Source of the DNA: Kingdonia uniflora
Lineage: Eukaryota; Streptophyta; Magnoliopsida; Ranunculales; Circaeasteraceae
Direction: 5' to 3'
DNA length: 64,000 bases
Assembly: GCA_014058105.1 (NCBI GenBank)
Contig: JACGCM010002074.1
Span: 22,896 to 86,895, forward strand
Position numbers and translations under genes: made by a program. The notes beneath the pieces are model-generated. The model ran no database searches. It had not been told where the DNA came from and saw nothing but the letters and a program-made list of their open reading frames with translations. Shown piece after piece: positions 1-10,308 of the stretch; the first letter of the stretch is position 1; each line of letters opens with the position of its first letter.

Positions 1-504
1 AGGGTTTTGGCGAACATGTTATCAAGATTTAATTTGTATAGGCCATCAAATAAAATACCAGAACAAATAAAAATGGAATTCTTGAATAAACTGAAAGAAC
101 CGTTTCCAAAGTGAAAAGAATACCCATCAAGGTCTAAAAGAGATAAGGAAAGCAAATTACGAGAAACTGAAGAAACATAGAAGGTAAGCGATAAATCTAA
201 ATAATGTCCAGTGTCTAAGAATAAACGAGAGGTCCCCATGGCTTCAACCGAATCTTTAACTCTATTTCCCATGAATATGAATTTTTTATTTGGTTCCACG
301 TTCTGGGTCGTAAGGAATCCCTTTCTTTTCGAACCAAGCCTTACGTTTCTGACAATCTTTCTGAACATTCCCCATCTTTTTATAGAAGTAACACCTATTA
401 CGTTCATTGTCGCGTTCTGTCTTAGGAGCCTTAGTAACATTAGAAGGCCTCTTTACCTTGAGTGATCCTCGTTTCTTATCAGGCTTCCTCCATTTCTTTG
501 TAGC
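1..504 (-). pseudogene. Copia-0 zinc knuckle and pol start, protease active site deleted
   Basis: Beyond the stop at 505 the translation continues with a basic linker and a zinc knuckle (YFYKKMGNVQKDC, first Cys changed to Tyr), then KRKAWFEKKG. After a frame change near 275 it resumes with MGNRVKDSVEAMGT and LFLDTGHYLDL, open to the window edge. In related elements a segment with the DSGA protease active site lies between the Lys-rich stretch and MGNRVK. It is absent here, so this copy had no working protease. The part at 272-1 matches the pre-integrase region. Confidence 0.75.
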
Positions 505-1150
505 TTATTGTGTTGTAAGATGAACTGAATGATTTCCTTGTTGCTTAAGCCTTGCCTCCTCTTGAACAATCATATTGACTAATTCATTCACATTCCACTT
601 ATCCTTAATAGTGTTGTAATGAATTTGAAATGGACCAAACTGAGAAGGCAAAAAGTTCAAAATAAATTGAACAATAAAAGAATCATTCACGTCCATCCCC
701 AACGTTTTAAGCTTAGCAGCTAGATTTGTCATTTCTAAGACATGCTTATGTATGCCTCGTACACCATCATATTTCATTGTAGTAAGTTTAGCCATTAAAG
801 TCCCAGCTAAAGACTTATCAGCAGTTTTGAAACGTTCTTTCACAGATGTTAAAAATTTGTTCGCATTTTCAGACTTAGGAAGTGAAGACTTGATATTAGT
901 CGCTATGGTCATCCGCATAAACATAAGGCTTAACCTGTTCGACCTTTCCCAAGCTTTATAGAAAGTCTTCTCATCCACAATGCTCTTAATAGAAAGATCA
1001 GCGGGTTTTTTAGCCAAGAGTGTTAAATCAAGATCCAGAACACCTAAGTGAAACTGAATTTGTTCACTCCAGTCTAAAATATTAGTTCTATTGAGAATTG
1101 GAACAGACGAAGCATGCGAATGTAGTAAAATAGGGTTCAGTACTGCAAAA
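505..1150 (-). pseudogene. Copia-0 gag (UBN2-type capsid)
   Basis: Capsid-like Gag of a plant copia element. The clean frame from the first Met at 1017 gives 170 residues. The same frame stays open upstream to about 1150, with the usual copia N-terminal pattern (PILNRTNILDW, then HLGVLDLDL), so the Met at 1017 is probably not the true start. No Met is seen at the expected upstream start, and a splice-acceptor-like TATTTTGCAG lies just before 1150. The UBN2 core (YKAWERSNRLSLMFM, then FLPSQFGPFQIHYN, then QEEARLKQQG) is well kept. The frame ends at a TAA (505-507) before the nucleic-acid-binding part. Confidence 0.85.
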
Positions 1151-2110
1151 TAATTAAAAGCTCACAAAATATTAATACTATGAATTATAGATAAATAAAT
1201 AAAGTCATAATATAAGAAATTAAAACCAAATTATATTCTGATGATGAACTAATAATATCATCACAAATCAACATTTGGGTCTAAATTGCAATATATAAAA
1301 TGTCTACTCAAATAGTTATAACAGTAATATAATTGGGCTAATTAAAAGTGCATGCCAAAATATGTAAGATCCTTCACCTTTGGGTTATTAGTTCCAAACA
1401 CAAACTAGAATACATATCAATTACCCTATTTCAATTTATTAGTCTTGCAAAAGTCAATCCGCCTTTGGGAAAATTCATAATATTTTAAGATAAATAAATC
1501 GTATTATATACTCGGTTTGATGTCCATGCATCATAATAGTTGGGCCACTTTGGTGACTTCCAACCGGCCAAGATCACAGATCTCAAATCGATATACATAT
1601 AGTCAAAACATATTATGAACGCATATGGTCGAATTAATAAGCTGGGGAAATTAAAGCAATATGTACTAGCATGTTAATACGATAATAATACGAAGCATTA
1701 CTTTCCCGATCTAAAATAACGGTAATCACAAACACAACTTTATAGAAAACTAAACAGTGTAATAAACTAGTATATATTAAAAAATGCGAAGTACACAATA
1801 GTGTCTCATAACACTAAAAAAAATACATTAATATAATTATTCTGTAAGCATGATCTACATTAATGAGATAACATGACATGACATGAGCAAACGGTTACGT
1901 ATATGTGGGCCTTTACAATAAGATAAAACATTAAATTTTTTTTTTTTAAGTTTTCTATTAAAAATAGTTTATACTTGATGACTCCACAATTATGTCTGGT
2001 GAAGAAACCTTAATCTTGATCTGGCGATCAATAGCGGAAAAAAATTGCCAAAATTTATCTTCATCAAGATCACATAACACAAATCGGAAAATTATAAAGT
2101 CCAATCATAG
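1151..2110. other. Copia-0 untranslated leader, no gene seen
   Basis: AT-rich sequence between gag and the primer-binding site. No frame over 60 codons with recognisable content on either strand. It contains a T(10) run at 1938-1947 and no clear tandem repeat. Confidence 0.6.
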
Positions 2111-2122
2111 CTCATGATACCA
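2111..2122 (-). other. Copia-0 primer-binding site
   Basis: On the minus strand TGGTATCATGAG, two bases from the LTR end. It resembles TGGTATCAGAGC, the site for the 3' end of initiator tRNA-Met used by most plant copia elements, with a few extra or changed bases. Confidence 0.7.
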
Positions 2123-2124
2123 CA

Positions 2125-2531
2125 TGTAAAACATGACAATATCTATAAATAATTAGATCTAGAAGGACCTAGGACTTAATACGATAATCACGATTAACAA
2201 TAATGCGGAAACATAATCACATACCTTGATCTATAGCTTGATTGATTAAGGTATGTCTTTTGTGTTCGTCAGCGGCAGCGAGCGGTGACAACTAAGTTTT
2301 CTCTCCCTTAACCTTTTCTTTGAGATTATGCTTTAGTTGATGTGTTAGGCACACTTATATAGGTAGAGAGAGGACCTAGTCTCCTATTTCAATTAGGATT
2401 ACTTTCTATCAAAGTAGAGAGTTATAGGAAACCCTGACCTCATTAACCAATAGGATTAGTTTCCTATTAGGACTTGGATCATCATGATTAGAAACCCATA
2501 ATTACTCATGTGGGCCATAATAAGTTTTACA
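2125..2531 (-). repeat. Copia-0 5' LTR
   Basis: 407 bases beginning TGTAAAACATG and ending AAGTTTTACA on the plus strand, so TG..CA in both readings. A TATA-like TTATATAGG lies near 2355. Only one copy is in the window. Confidence 0.8.
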
Positions 2532-2536
2532 CCTTG

Positions 2537-4587
2537 ATCACCTTGATTTGCAAATTAATGATGACATCTACTGTTCCGAGTTTAGTCGTAACATATGCAT
2601 CAGATACAAATTTGTAGTTAATAAATTACGATAAACACAACCACACTGTTCAGATGGTGTAGGTTGTCAGTCTATCTAGGAGATGAATAGTGAGACTACT
2701 TTCAATCGGCATATGGACATAGGTTGGACAACTTAAACTCGACAATATTTTTGGAGAGAAGGAAAGGCTTGTCTTTTCTAAACCAAAATTTGATGAATAT
2801 TTTCAGCAAAACTCATTTTCTTAATAAAAAATATATATGAAAAGATATGGAACAAGGCTGGCAGTAGTGTAGTTTTGGGGGTTATCTAGAAAGGTTAAAA
2901 TTTGGGGACCTGAGGCTGCCCCTTCACCTGACTACCATGAGATGCGAAAAAGACTGAAAGATGCTTCTCCGATTTCATAGAAGGATCTTGAAAGTTTCCA
3001 ATGGCTCCATATGTAACATTCATGGTTAAACAAATAAAGTCTTCCTTTTAAACACCATGCCCAACACGACGTAAGAAAAATGGTCACAACAGCCACCCTT
3101 GATGGACTCTTATCTCTTGTATCTTTTAACATAAGTTTCAAACTTGGAAACCTAAATAGTTAGGTCAAATATCTCCATCTCCATTTCCTAATTATATATA
3201 CTAAGAGCCGGAGAACCCGGCTTGTGTGAGGACGTATCCACTTCTACCCTTATATTCTCACCAAACGATCATATCACTTGAGGAAAGAAACACTTACTAA
3301 ATTTAAAAATATAGAATTTATACAACTTCACTCCACTTTCATATCAAATATTGTGAAATATTATAGAGAGACCCTTATACATTTTTGTATTTATCTCCTT
3401 GAGACTTGTAGTTTGGCTAAAAGATGATACAAATTTTGCAAGTTGTATCAAACGGGGCTTATTTAGCTAAACTTATAAGCATAACGGGGATTATTTAGCT
3501 AAACTTGCAAGCATAACAATTCTTATTTTAAAAAATTGATTGAGAATTACAAGCTAGTAACATACACAATATGGCGGTGAAAGAAATGTTGATTGAAAGC
3601 AACCTTAAAGAGCATCGAAATTAATGTGCCGATCAATAACCAATAGAAACTTTTGTGAATATTTGTCCCGTGGAATTTGTAAAAAGAAATCGTAAAGTTT
3701 AAATGTAATTTTTTTTTTTTTTTTTTCTAATCGTGTAAGAGTTTTGACATTATTCTAACTTGAAACATCATGAATATTTCGTACAAATTCTTCACGTTCA
3801 CAAAAGGAAGGTAATATTGTAAATGTTTCATAACAATATGGGGGATTTACTCAATATCTAGATATATTAAATTTGTCAAGTGTATTAGGTGTGTTGACTT
3901 TGAGTAAGTTCTTTGAGGGTGTTACTAGAGGGGTACAAATGGTAGAGAAAGATATGAGATTTAATTTGTTTCAAGCGAGTTGTAAATGGGCACACATCAC
4001 ATTATTAGAGGGGCTCACGCAGAGATATTTGGATACGTGGATACGTCCTCACGCAAGCCGGATTCATAGGTGGATGTTGATGATAAATTAATTAGCCCCA
4101 TCTCCATCTCCAACTAATTCTAATATATGTCGGTCTCGAGTCTTCACCGGTGAGGACCATTTGCCATCTCTAGAAGACTGAATGCCGAGTCATATATACG
4201 CGCTTTGGTAAGATATTTGTGAATCTTAAAAATCACGGAAAAAAAAAAAAAAACACACACACACAAACACGAAAGTTTCCCCATTGTTGAGTATCACTTT
4301 GAGGCAAATATTGTATTTGCCAGCAAAACCTTTGGAACTTGCACTAGTACTAGTCTGGCGAATATGTTATGTCTAATATTTGTTAGTTTGTAAATCTTTT
4401 TTTATGAGATAGGTACCGAAGGTGTTCCTATTTATGGTAACTCGGTAAAAAAAAGTGCTTGCAAGAGATGAAAAGATTAGAACGAATGTATGTCTCATGT
4501 ATAAATCTTATCAAACAGTATAATTACAATATAGTAATACACAATATTGGCTATGGGTATGATTGCTACATTGCCTATGGTTAAGGA
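2537..4587. repeat. Duplicated host segment, copy A part 1 (downstream of MET1 fragment)
   Basis: Matches copy B at 26668-27426 and 32785-33155, roughly 90 percent by eye, apart from the MITE at 3213-4065 that copy B lacks. Both copies keep a 69-codon minus-strand frame (2932-3141 here) whose product I do not recognise. The order and strand of the matches place this block downstream of the MET1-like gene. At 4587 it is broken by Copia-A and resumes at 9428. A short CA repeat lies at 4252-4265. Confidence 0.85.
3213..4065. mobile_element. MITE, non-autonomous DNA transposon with 29-bp inverted ends
   Basis: 853 bases, AT-rich, no coding. The left end GAACCCGGCTTGTGTGAGG and the reverse complement of the right end, GAATCCGGCTTGCGTGAGG, continue alike for about 29 bases with two mismatches. 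Flanks agagccgga (3204-3212) and ataggtgga (4066-4074) are degenerate 9-base direct repeats. Copy B at about 27307-27325 has the single uninterrupted site atagctgga, which proves an insertion. A 9-base duplication suggests the Mutator-like group; hAT (8 bases) is the alternative. A partial internal repeat of TTATTTAGCTAAACTT sits at 3455-3515. Confidence 0.85.
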
Positions 4588-4813
4588 TGTAGAAACTAAT
4601 ACAAAGAATGAGAGATTTGAGAAGGACTAATTTTATTATAATTCGATGATTACAATGGAAGAAAGCCTTTCCTTATATAGTTACAATTACTTGGACGCTA
4701 AGTAAGAAATTACATATATATAGGATATACTATAAGGAGTGTTTAGTATATCTTATATTTAGATAATCCTATATTAATATATATCCTATATTAAGTATAT
4801 TCTATATTCCACA
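4588..4813 (-). repeat. Copia-A 3' LTR with polypurine tract beside it
   Basis: 226 bases, TGTAGAAACT..ATTCCACA on the plus strand. The adjoining plus-strand CTCCCCCTCAA (4814-4824) is, on the element strand, TTGAGGGGGAG directly before the LTR, a typical copia polypurine tract. It is rich in TATATCCTATATTA-type AT repeats. Confidence 0.85.
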
Positions 4814-4869
4814 CTCCCCCTCAAGATGGAGCATAGATGTCAATCATGCCCAGCTTGTCAATCACTTCG

Positions 4870-6767
4870 TTAAAATATTTGTCCACAAACTCCTTTCATA
4901 AGAATATCTGTAAGTTGATCTTTCGACTTCACGAATGGAAAACATATACACCCTTTGTCAATATTTTCTTTGATAAAGAACCAATCCATTTCAACATGTT
5001 TCATACGGTCATGTTGAATTGGATTGTGTGCAGTCATAATCGCTGCTTTATTGTCACAGTGTAGATCCATTGCTTTCATGAGTTTAAATCCAATATCCTT
5101 CAATATATTAAGTATCTATAGTAGTTCACATACTCTATGAGCCATACCCCAAAACTCAGATTATGTACTTGATCTAGCAATAACCTTTTGCTTCTTAGCT
5201 CTAAATATCACAAAATTCCCACATACAAACGTAAAATAGCCTAAGGTTGACCTCTTGTTTGTCATATCTCCTGCCCAATCTGTATCGGTGTATCCCATTA
5301 CTTCCATATCACCACCTTTTCAGAATAAAAGACCTTTTCCCAGAGATTTCTTCAAGTACCTTAGTATTCGAAAGACCGCCTTCATATGTTCTTCACTTAG
5401 ATTATGCATGAATTAACTTACGACACTAAGGCATATGCAATATCCGGTCGAGTATGGGAGAGATAAATTAGTCTTCCCACTAAGCGTTGGTACCTTCCTT
5501 TGTCACATGGAACTTGGTCGGGAAACATTCCCAAGTGATGATTCGCTTCAATTGGTGTATCTACCAGTTTGCAATCAAGCATCCCAGTTTCTGCAAGAAG
5601 GTCTAATATATACTTTTGTTGAGACATGAAAATACCTTGACTTGATCTTGCAACTTCAATGCCTAAGAAGTATTTTAACTGTCCCAAATCTTTCATCTCA
5701 AATTCCCGTGACAAATAGTTCTTCAGTGCCTCCATTTCTACTGAGTCATTTCCAGTAACAACTATATCATCAACATAAACAATAAGAGCGGTAAGCTTGC
5801 CTGACTTCCATTTTATAAACAAGGTATGATCAGAATTACTTTGCCTATATCCAAATGCCTTCATGCTCTTCGAAAACCGTCTAAACCAAGCTCGTAGGGA
5901 CTGTTTTAACCCGTACAATACCTTCTTTAATTTGCATATTTTTCCCTCTTCAGAATTCGTGACTCCAGGTGGTAACTCTATGTATACTTCTTATTCTAAG
6001 TCTCCATTGAGAAATGCATTCTTCACGTCAAACTGTTGTAATGGCCAACCTTGATTGGCTGCATGAGAAATGAGTACACGAATAGTATTTATCTTAGCCA
6101 TAGGGGTGAAGGTACCCTTGTAATCTACACCATACGTCTGTGTATACCCTTTGGCAACTAGTCTGGCTTTATACCTATCAATACTTCCATCTAAATTCAT
6201 CTTTACAGTAAAGATCCAACGACACCCAACAACATGATATCCGTGGGATTTATCAACAAGTTCCCAAGTGGAATTCTTCTGAAATACATTCATCTCTTCA
6301 TTCATGGCTTTCTTCCATCGTGGATCTGATAGTGCTTCCTGCAAATTACTAGAAATAGATACAGAGGATAATTGATTCATAGTGCATGTAAACGACTTAG
6401 CCAACCTATAGGTGGCCACATAATCAGAAATTAGGAATTTGGCTTTAGAATTGATAACTGGTTCATAAGTAGATTTTGAAATACCTTTAGTAGACCTTTC
6501 TGAACGTCTAGACTGAATATCATTAATAGTGTTAAGATTAGGTAATTCCTGAGGTTCGACATTCTGTGGCAGTACTTCGGTAGATGGTATTAGAATATTG
6601 GAATCACGAACAACTTTTACTACTTCAGCTTGATCCCTCCCTATCATCTGACCCTCTCCATTCATATGAACTTCATCTTCAATACCCTGATCTCCCCCTG
6701 TCATCTGCTCTGCTTCACTTTTCTTTCCATCATCAGTTAGGTTACTATGCCTATTCAAATTACTCAT
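4870..6767 (-). pseudogene. Copia-A reverse transcriptase and RNase H
   Basis: The N-terminal half (5991-6767) has the linker and [42 protein letters not shown] and [13 protein letters not shown]. The second half (5418-5918) has YGLKQSLRAWF and the catalytic YVDDI, then MKDLGQLKYFLGIEV. RNase H follows to 4870 with GYTDTDWAG, LHCDNKAA and HVEMDWFFIKE. Breaks lie between 5919 and 5990 (in the stretch normally reading VYIELPPG), after 5418, and in the RNase H middle. Catalytic residues remain visible, so decay came from frame damage. Confidence 0.9.
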
Positions 6768-7800
6768 CTAATCCTCTAGTTTCTGAAACATATCCCCAAT
6801 AATAGGGAACTTTCCTTCACCATCATTATATTTCTCCCCTTGGAGGGAAGATCCCACAAAATACGTCTCCAATTCTCGAAATGAAACATCCAAAGAGATA
6901 TACACCTTTCCCTCCACAGGATCATAACAACGATAACCCTTTTATTATCAACATATCCAAGAAACACACAATTTCGAGCACAATGATCTAATTTTCCTCG
7001 CAGATGTTTAGGTATATGAACAAAGACAAGACATCCAAAAACACGTGGTTTAGGTTTGGCATTGCAGGGATGGTGATAAGATCATGAAGTTTTGGGAAAG
7101 GGGTCAAAATTCAAGGACAATAGATGCGCTGGGCGGTTATCACAAGCAAAGATTTTTAAGCTTCTCCTCCTGCCCCACCCCCCCCCTTTTATTTCCTCCC
7201 TTTTTTTTTTTTTTTTGCCCACCTCTCTTTTTTTTACCCAATAATTCAATGATATTGATTCAAAAGAGATGCCGACAACATCTAACAGTGTCATTTATGT
7301 CCGTTCAGCTAACCCTTTTGTTGTGGGGAAATAAACATTAGAGGTTGATGTGATACGTTATTGTGTAAGAACTCCGACATGTCATTAGTAGTAATTCACC
7401 TTCCAGTTATAAGATTGATACATTGTATACCATTTTAGAATAGTTCAACCAGATGATAAAATTTTAAATATTCAAGACTTCAGCTTTCATGGTCAATTAG
7501 CGATACCACATATACGGGTACACTCACAAAAAAGTCACAAAAAACGAGCTCCAGACAATTAAGGAATCCGGCAGGACACCCATATATCAGAGTAAATAAT
7601 ACTAAAAGTTCTGAACTTTTATTAAAACTTGGAGAGTATGTATAGGATGTGATCCTAGCGAGGTTCACAAATATCACACTTAAACTCTGAATATACAAAT
7701 TAAAAATAACGACAATTAACTTACTGAAAGATACCACGAAGGAGAGATGACCCAATCGCCAGATTGCAATAACCACAGGCATTAGCTTTTGTTCTTAATT
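6768..7800 (-). pseudogene. Copia-A integrase, heavily decayed
   Basis: From 7800 downwards, pieces of the integrase core appear in changing frames: YSDIWGPAG, VTFIDDCTR, and a rest of the PQQNGVAERK motif near 7300. The C-terminal part is at 7080-6770 (PRVFGCLVFVHIPKHLRGKLD, shifting to CVFLGYVDNKRG, then ISLDVSF). A pyrimidine-rich tract (C(9) and T(17) runs, 7170-7240) replaces normal coding between the two halves, probably by slippage or a small insertion. Confidence 0.75.
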
Positions 7801-8199
7801 CCTTCCGCCTTGATTCACTGATGAATTCTTGTCTCCACATTAGTCAATCCAAATAGTAGAGATTGCATGTTTTAACACCAACAACAAGAACCTGCAGTCC
7901 ACTATGTCGCGAAAAACCTAATTGAGGCTAAACTATGTAATGTAATGTGCAACAGGTGATCTACTACTGACAAGATATTGGTACTCTATAGCAGGAAAAT
8001 AAGGATAGAGTAACTGTCAGGGGTTCAGGATATGTCAGTGGAACTTATCTAAATTTTTAACAGGAGAGGAACCCCCACCAGTTGTTGTGTATATGCAGGC
8101 TTGGGTTGAAGGTGTAATGGATGATAATATGATAGAGTTCATTACCAGTGATCTGATTGCACTAGTTCAATAACAAGCAAGTATATTCAAAGGGACATT

Positions 8200-9180
8200 T
8201 TAGAAATAAAACACTACCTTTAGTTTTCAAACCTGACTGGGAAACATTACATGAAGGAGGACTTTTAGCCCCTAGCATCTTCTTCGCAGATATGTTCTTC
8301 TTGTGGTCGCTTTATAAAATTACTACACCGGATACCAAGGATTCTAAACACTTCGTTGTGCTGTGCCCCTTTCTTTCACAGTGGGTAAATCAAGCTCAAG
8401 GCGGCAGAGCGTTCAGTGCTCTGTATGAGAATCCTGGAATTGAGGTGTGTCCATTTTATAGTTGAGTTCCATAAGCTTAGATAAGGTCAATGTGTTGACG
8501 TTCCCATCACCTGTTGTGAATGATACATTCAGTATGTATGTAAGAGTTCTAAAGTAAGTGGTGGGTTCTTTTTGTAACGAATTGTTACCACGCACTTGAT
8601 CATTATCACTATCCAGTCCAGAGAGGACAATGTGGAAACGTAGACATCATGCACTATTTGAGGAAGGGCTATAGACTCAATACTTTTATCATTTCACCGT
8701 GTGCGTAGGTCAACTCTGTGAAAAAATTGGTCATAGTCATAAATAAGTCCAAGAGAGTCGGGCAGTTTGTTTGTTGATGAGAAACATTCCTATGAACTTC
8801 AAAGATTGAGTTTTATCAGATGTGTCGGTGCTACATGCTTCCAACAACAAAATACCCTGACATTACTATTATGACATTGAATAACACAACCATCCCTTTT
8901 CACCTATCGTTTCTCAGCACCAATTTTCATATCTTCATCCACTTAAGGCTCATTAGTACCAATGAATGTACCCCACATCTTCTGCCTTAATACCGCATTC
9001 GTCCAGTGACTCGACCAACAGGGGGTAATGTTCAACATTCAAGGTATTGCCAGTTTGGAAGGGTGCACGATGTGGTTATGAACAATTGAGGGATTAGGTC
9101 GGGATGATACCATTGTTCTATCATCATTGGAACCCATTGAGCTTTACACTTTTAGATTCGCAGCGGAATCAATTTAATTC
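8200..9180 (-). pseudogene. Copia-A gag, heavily decayed
   Basis: Starting near the Met at 9143, short stretches match copia Gag in shifting frames. The clearest, near 8640-8560, reads LDSDNDQVRGN followed by LQKEP, equivalent to the GLDDEYDQVRGQILRMEP stretch of related Gags. A zinc-knuckle remnant (GKERG with a later HGYP-like piece) lies near 8370-8320. Of 8000-8200 I can say only that it must link to protease and integrase. Confidence 0.6.
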
Positions 9181-9214
9181 AATTCGAACAGGAACCAGGT
9201 TTAAGTTATCGAAA

Positions 9215-9427
9215 CCGCTCTGATACCAGGTAGAAACTAATACACAGAATGGGAGATTGAGAGAGGACTAATTTATATATCGATGGATACAAATGGAAGA
9301 ACGACTTTCTCCTATATAGTTACATACTAAGCAAAGTAAGAAATTACATATATTAGGATATACTAAAAGGGAGGTTAGGTAATCTCTAATTATTATACTA
9401 TACTATATTAAGTGATATCTATTCACA
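9215..9427 (-). repeat. Copia-A 5' LTR (9229-9427) and primer-binding site (9215-9228)
   Basis: The LTR aligns with 4588-4813 but is about 27 bases shorter and clearly diverged. Directly against it the minus strand reads TGGTATCAGAGCGG, a textbook initiator tRNA-Met primer site. Confidence 0.88.
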
Positions 9428-9870
9428 AAGGAACACGCGCTAACAGCTCTCTCATGATTGGGTATACGTCCAAATAATACAATGGTTAGGAAACAGTGAG
9501 AAATATAACAGATTAGGCATTAGCTAGGCATATTCAAGAAAAAGTGATTCAAACCCTTAAAAGGACTTACTTGCAAGGGTACAGATACGAACGTGACATT
9601 ATGTATCCGCTCGGATGCAAGACCATTACCACCTTACGCTGGGATAAGGTCGTGATCGATGGTGGGAATTTGCTGTCCCAGTCCAACCTTCCTACACCTT
9701 TCACTGATGTGTAATTTTCCCGAGGTACGTCGCATGAGAGTATCAATTTCTCGTTCTTCCATAGATAGTAGTAGTCACCTTTTGTCATATAAGTAAAAGT
9801 CATATTAACAACAAATACACCAGTAAAAATTTATGTTTTAAGGATTCCTAATGGAAGTAGCTAACTGTGA
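9428..9870. repeat. Duplicated host segment, copy A part 2
   Basis: Matches copy B at about 33190-33734 plus 37914-38035. Here the segment is continuous across gagagtatcaatttc (9727-9741), exactly where Copia-C sits in copy B, so it preserves the empty site. It has lost the terminal MET1 exon that copy B retains. Confidence 0.85.
9571..9800 (-). pseudogene. MET1-type DNA (cytosine-5) methyltransferase, penultimate exon, copy A
   Basis: A maintenance methyltransferase copies CG methylation after replication. Here only a broken exon remains. Minus strand: GRLDWDSKFPPSITT corresponds to the [15 protein letters not shown] block near the C-terminus of plant MET1, and it is preceded by a decayed LSDGR..LI..LPNT..NQWKG block. 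The exon ends TTGCAA before a GTAAGT donor (9570-9566), the same boundary as in copy B. Frameshifts occur after SITT and around the RECARSQ block, so it is not functional. The next upstream exon is at 10020-10308. Confidence 0.8.
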
Positions 9871-10019
9871 CCACTAATACCGGGGGTTCTCTCGATTATT
9901 GGAAATGACACTACAGCAGGGTTATTTTGTCGAAGGTAGGACACAATTAGGGTTTTTAAGTAGACCGTCTAAGGTTTTTAAGGCGAAAAATTGAATAAGG
10001 GTCGATGCACGTGAATACA

Positions 10020-10308
10020 TTAACATCATTGGTCTCATGTTACCCATTTCAATTTGGTGGAGATCCCAATTGTGTGCCTCACAGTCCTTACACGCGGTAA
10101 GGACTCAACGCTGCAAGTACTAGGAACCAGTAACATAATTGGCATATCTCGGATGGGGATATGCTTAGTCAGCATAGCCTGCACAGATGGTATTAGCGCT
10201 GGTCCCTTTCGGGTCAGTATCTCTTCTTGGAGAGGATGCCAACGAATGTGTTGTTCTGGACTGGAGGACAAATCTAATGCACCGACTTGAAGAATACCAA
10301 ATCAACCA
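10020..10308 (-). pseudogene. MET1-type methyltransferase, upstream catalytic-domain exon, copy A
   Basis: From 10308 down, minus-strand translation gives FGILQVGA, then a stretch in place of SQSRKRAFIWAAAPEE (PEQHIRWHPLQEEIL), and, after a one-base frame change near 10060, TVRHTIGDL. These match in order the FGILEAGA, RKRAFIW..PEE and TVRDTIGDLP blocks of plant MET1. A stop replaces the residue before FGIL, and the segment after GDL degenerates. Spacing to the exon at 9571-9800 fits an intron. I see no exon with the PCQ or ENV catalytic motifs further upstream. Confidence 0.75.

Larger units (their letters stand above)
1..2531 (-). mobile_element. Copia-0: 5' part of a Ty1/copia retrotransposon, cut by the window edge
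   Basis: Read on the minus strand this is 5' LTR (2531 to 2125), primer-binding site, about 1 kb of leader, gag, zinc knuckle and the start of pol, then the window ends. The LTR ends are the perfect inverted pair TGTAAAAC / GTTTTACA. The right flank CCTTG (2532-2536) would be the target duplication; its partner lies outside the window. Duplicate copy B carries the matching empty site near 26661-26675. Frameshifts and a protease deletion make it inactive. Confidence 0.85.
4588..9427 (-). mobile_element. Copia-A: complete but decayed Ty1/copia element
   Basis: 4840 bases bounded by the direct repeat AAGGA (4583-4587 and 9428-9432). In element order (minus strand): 5' LTR 9427-9229, primer site 9228-9215, gag, integrase, RT, RNase H, polypurine tract, 3' LTR 4813-4588. 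The terminal TG/CA next to the primer site has mutated to GG. All coding parts carry many stops and frameshifts; RT is the best preserved. Inserted in the host duplication after it formed, since copy B lacks it. Confidence 0.9.

Noticed and set aside
3873..4091. 72-codon plus frame
   Set aside because: It spans the right end of the MITE into host DNA and has no recognisable content.
7084..7341. Possible proline-rich protein (plus) over a C/T-rich tract
   Set aside because: Low-complexity pyrimidine run inside the decayed Copia-A integrase.
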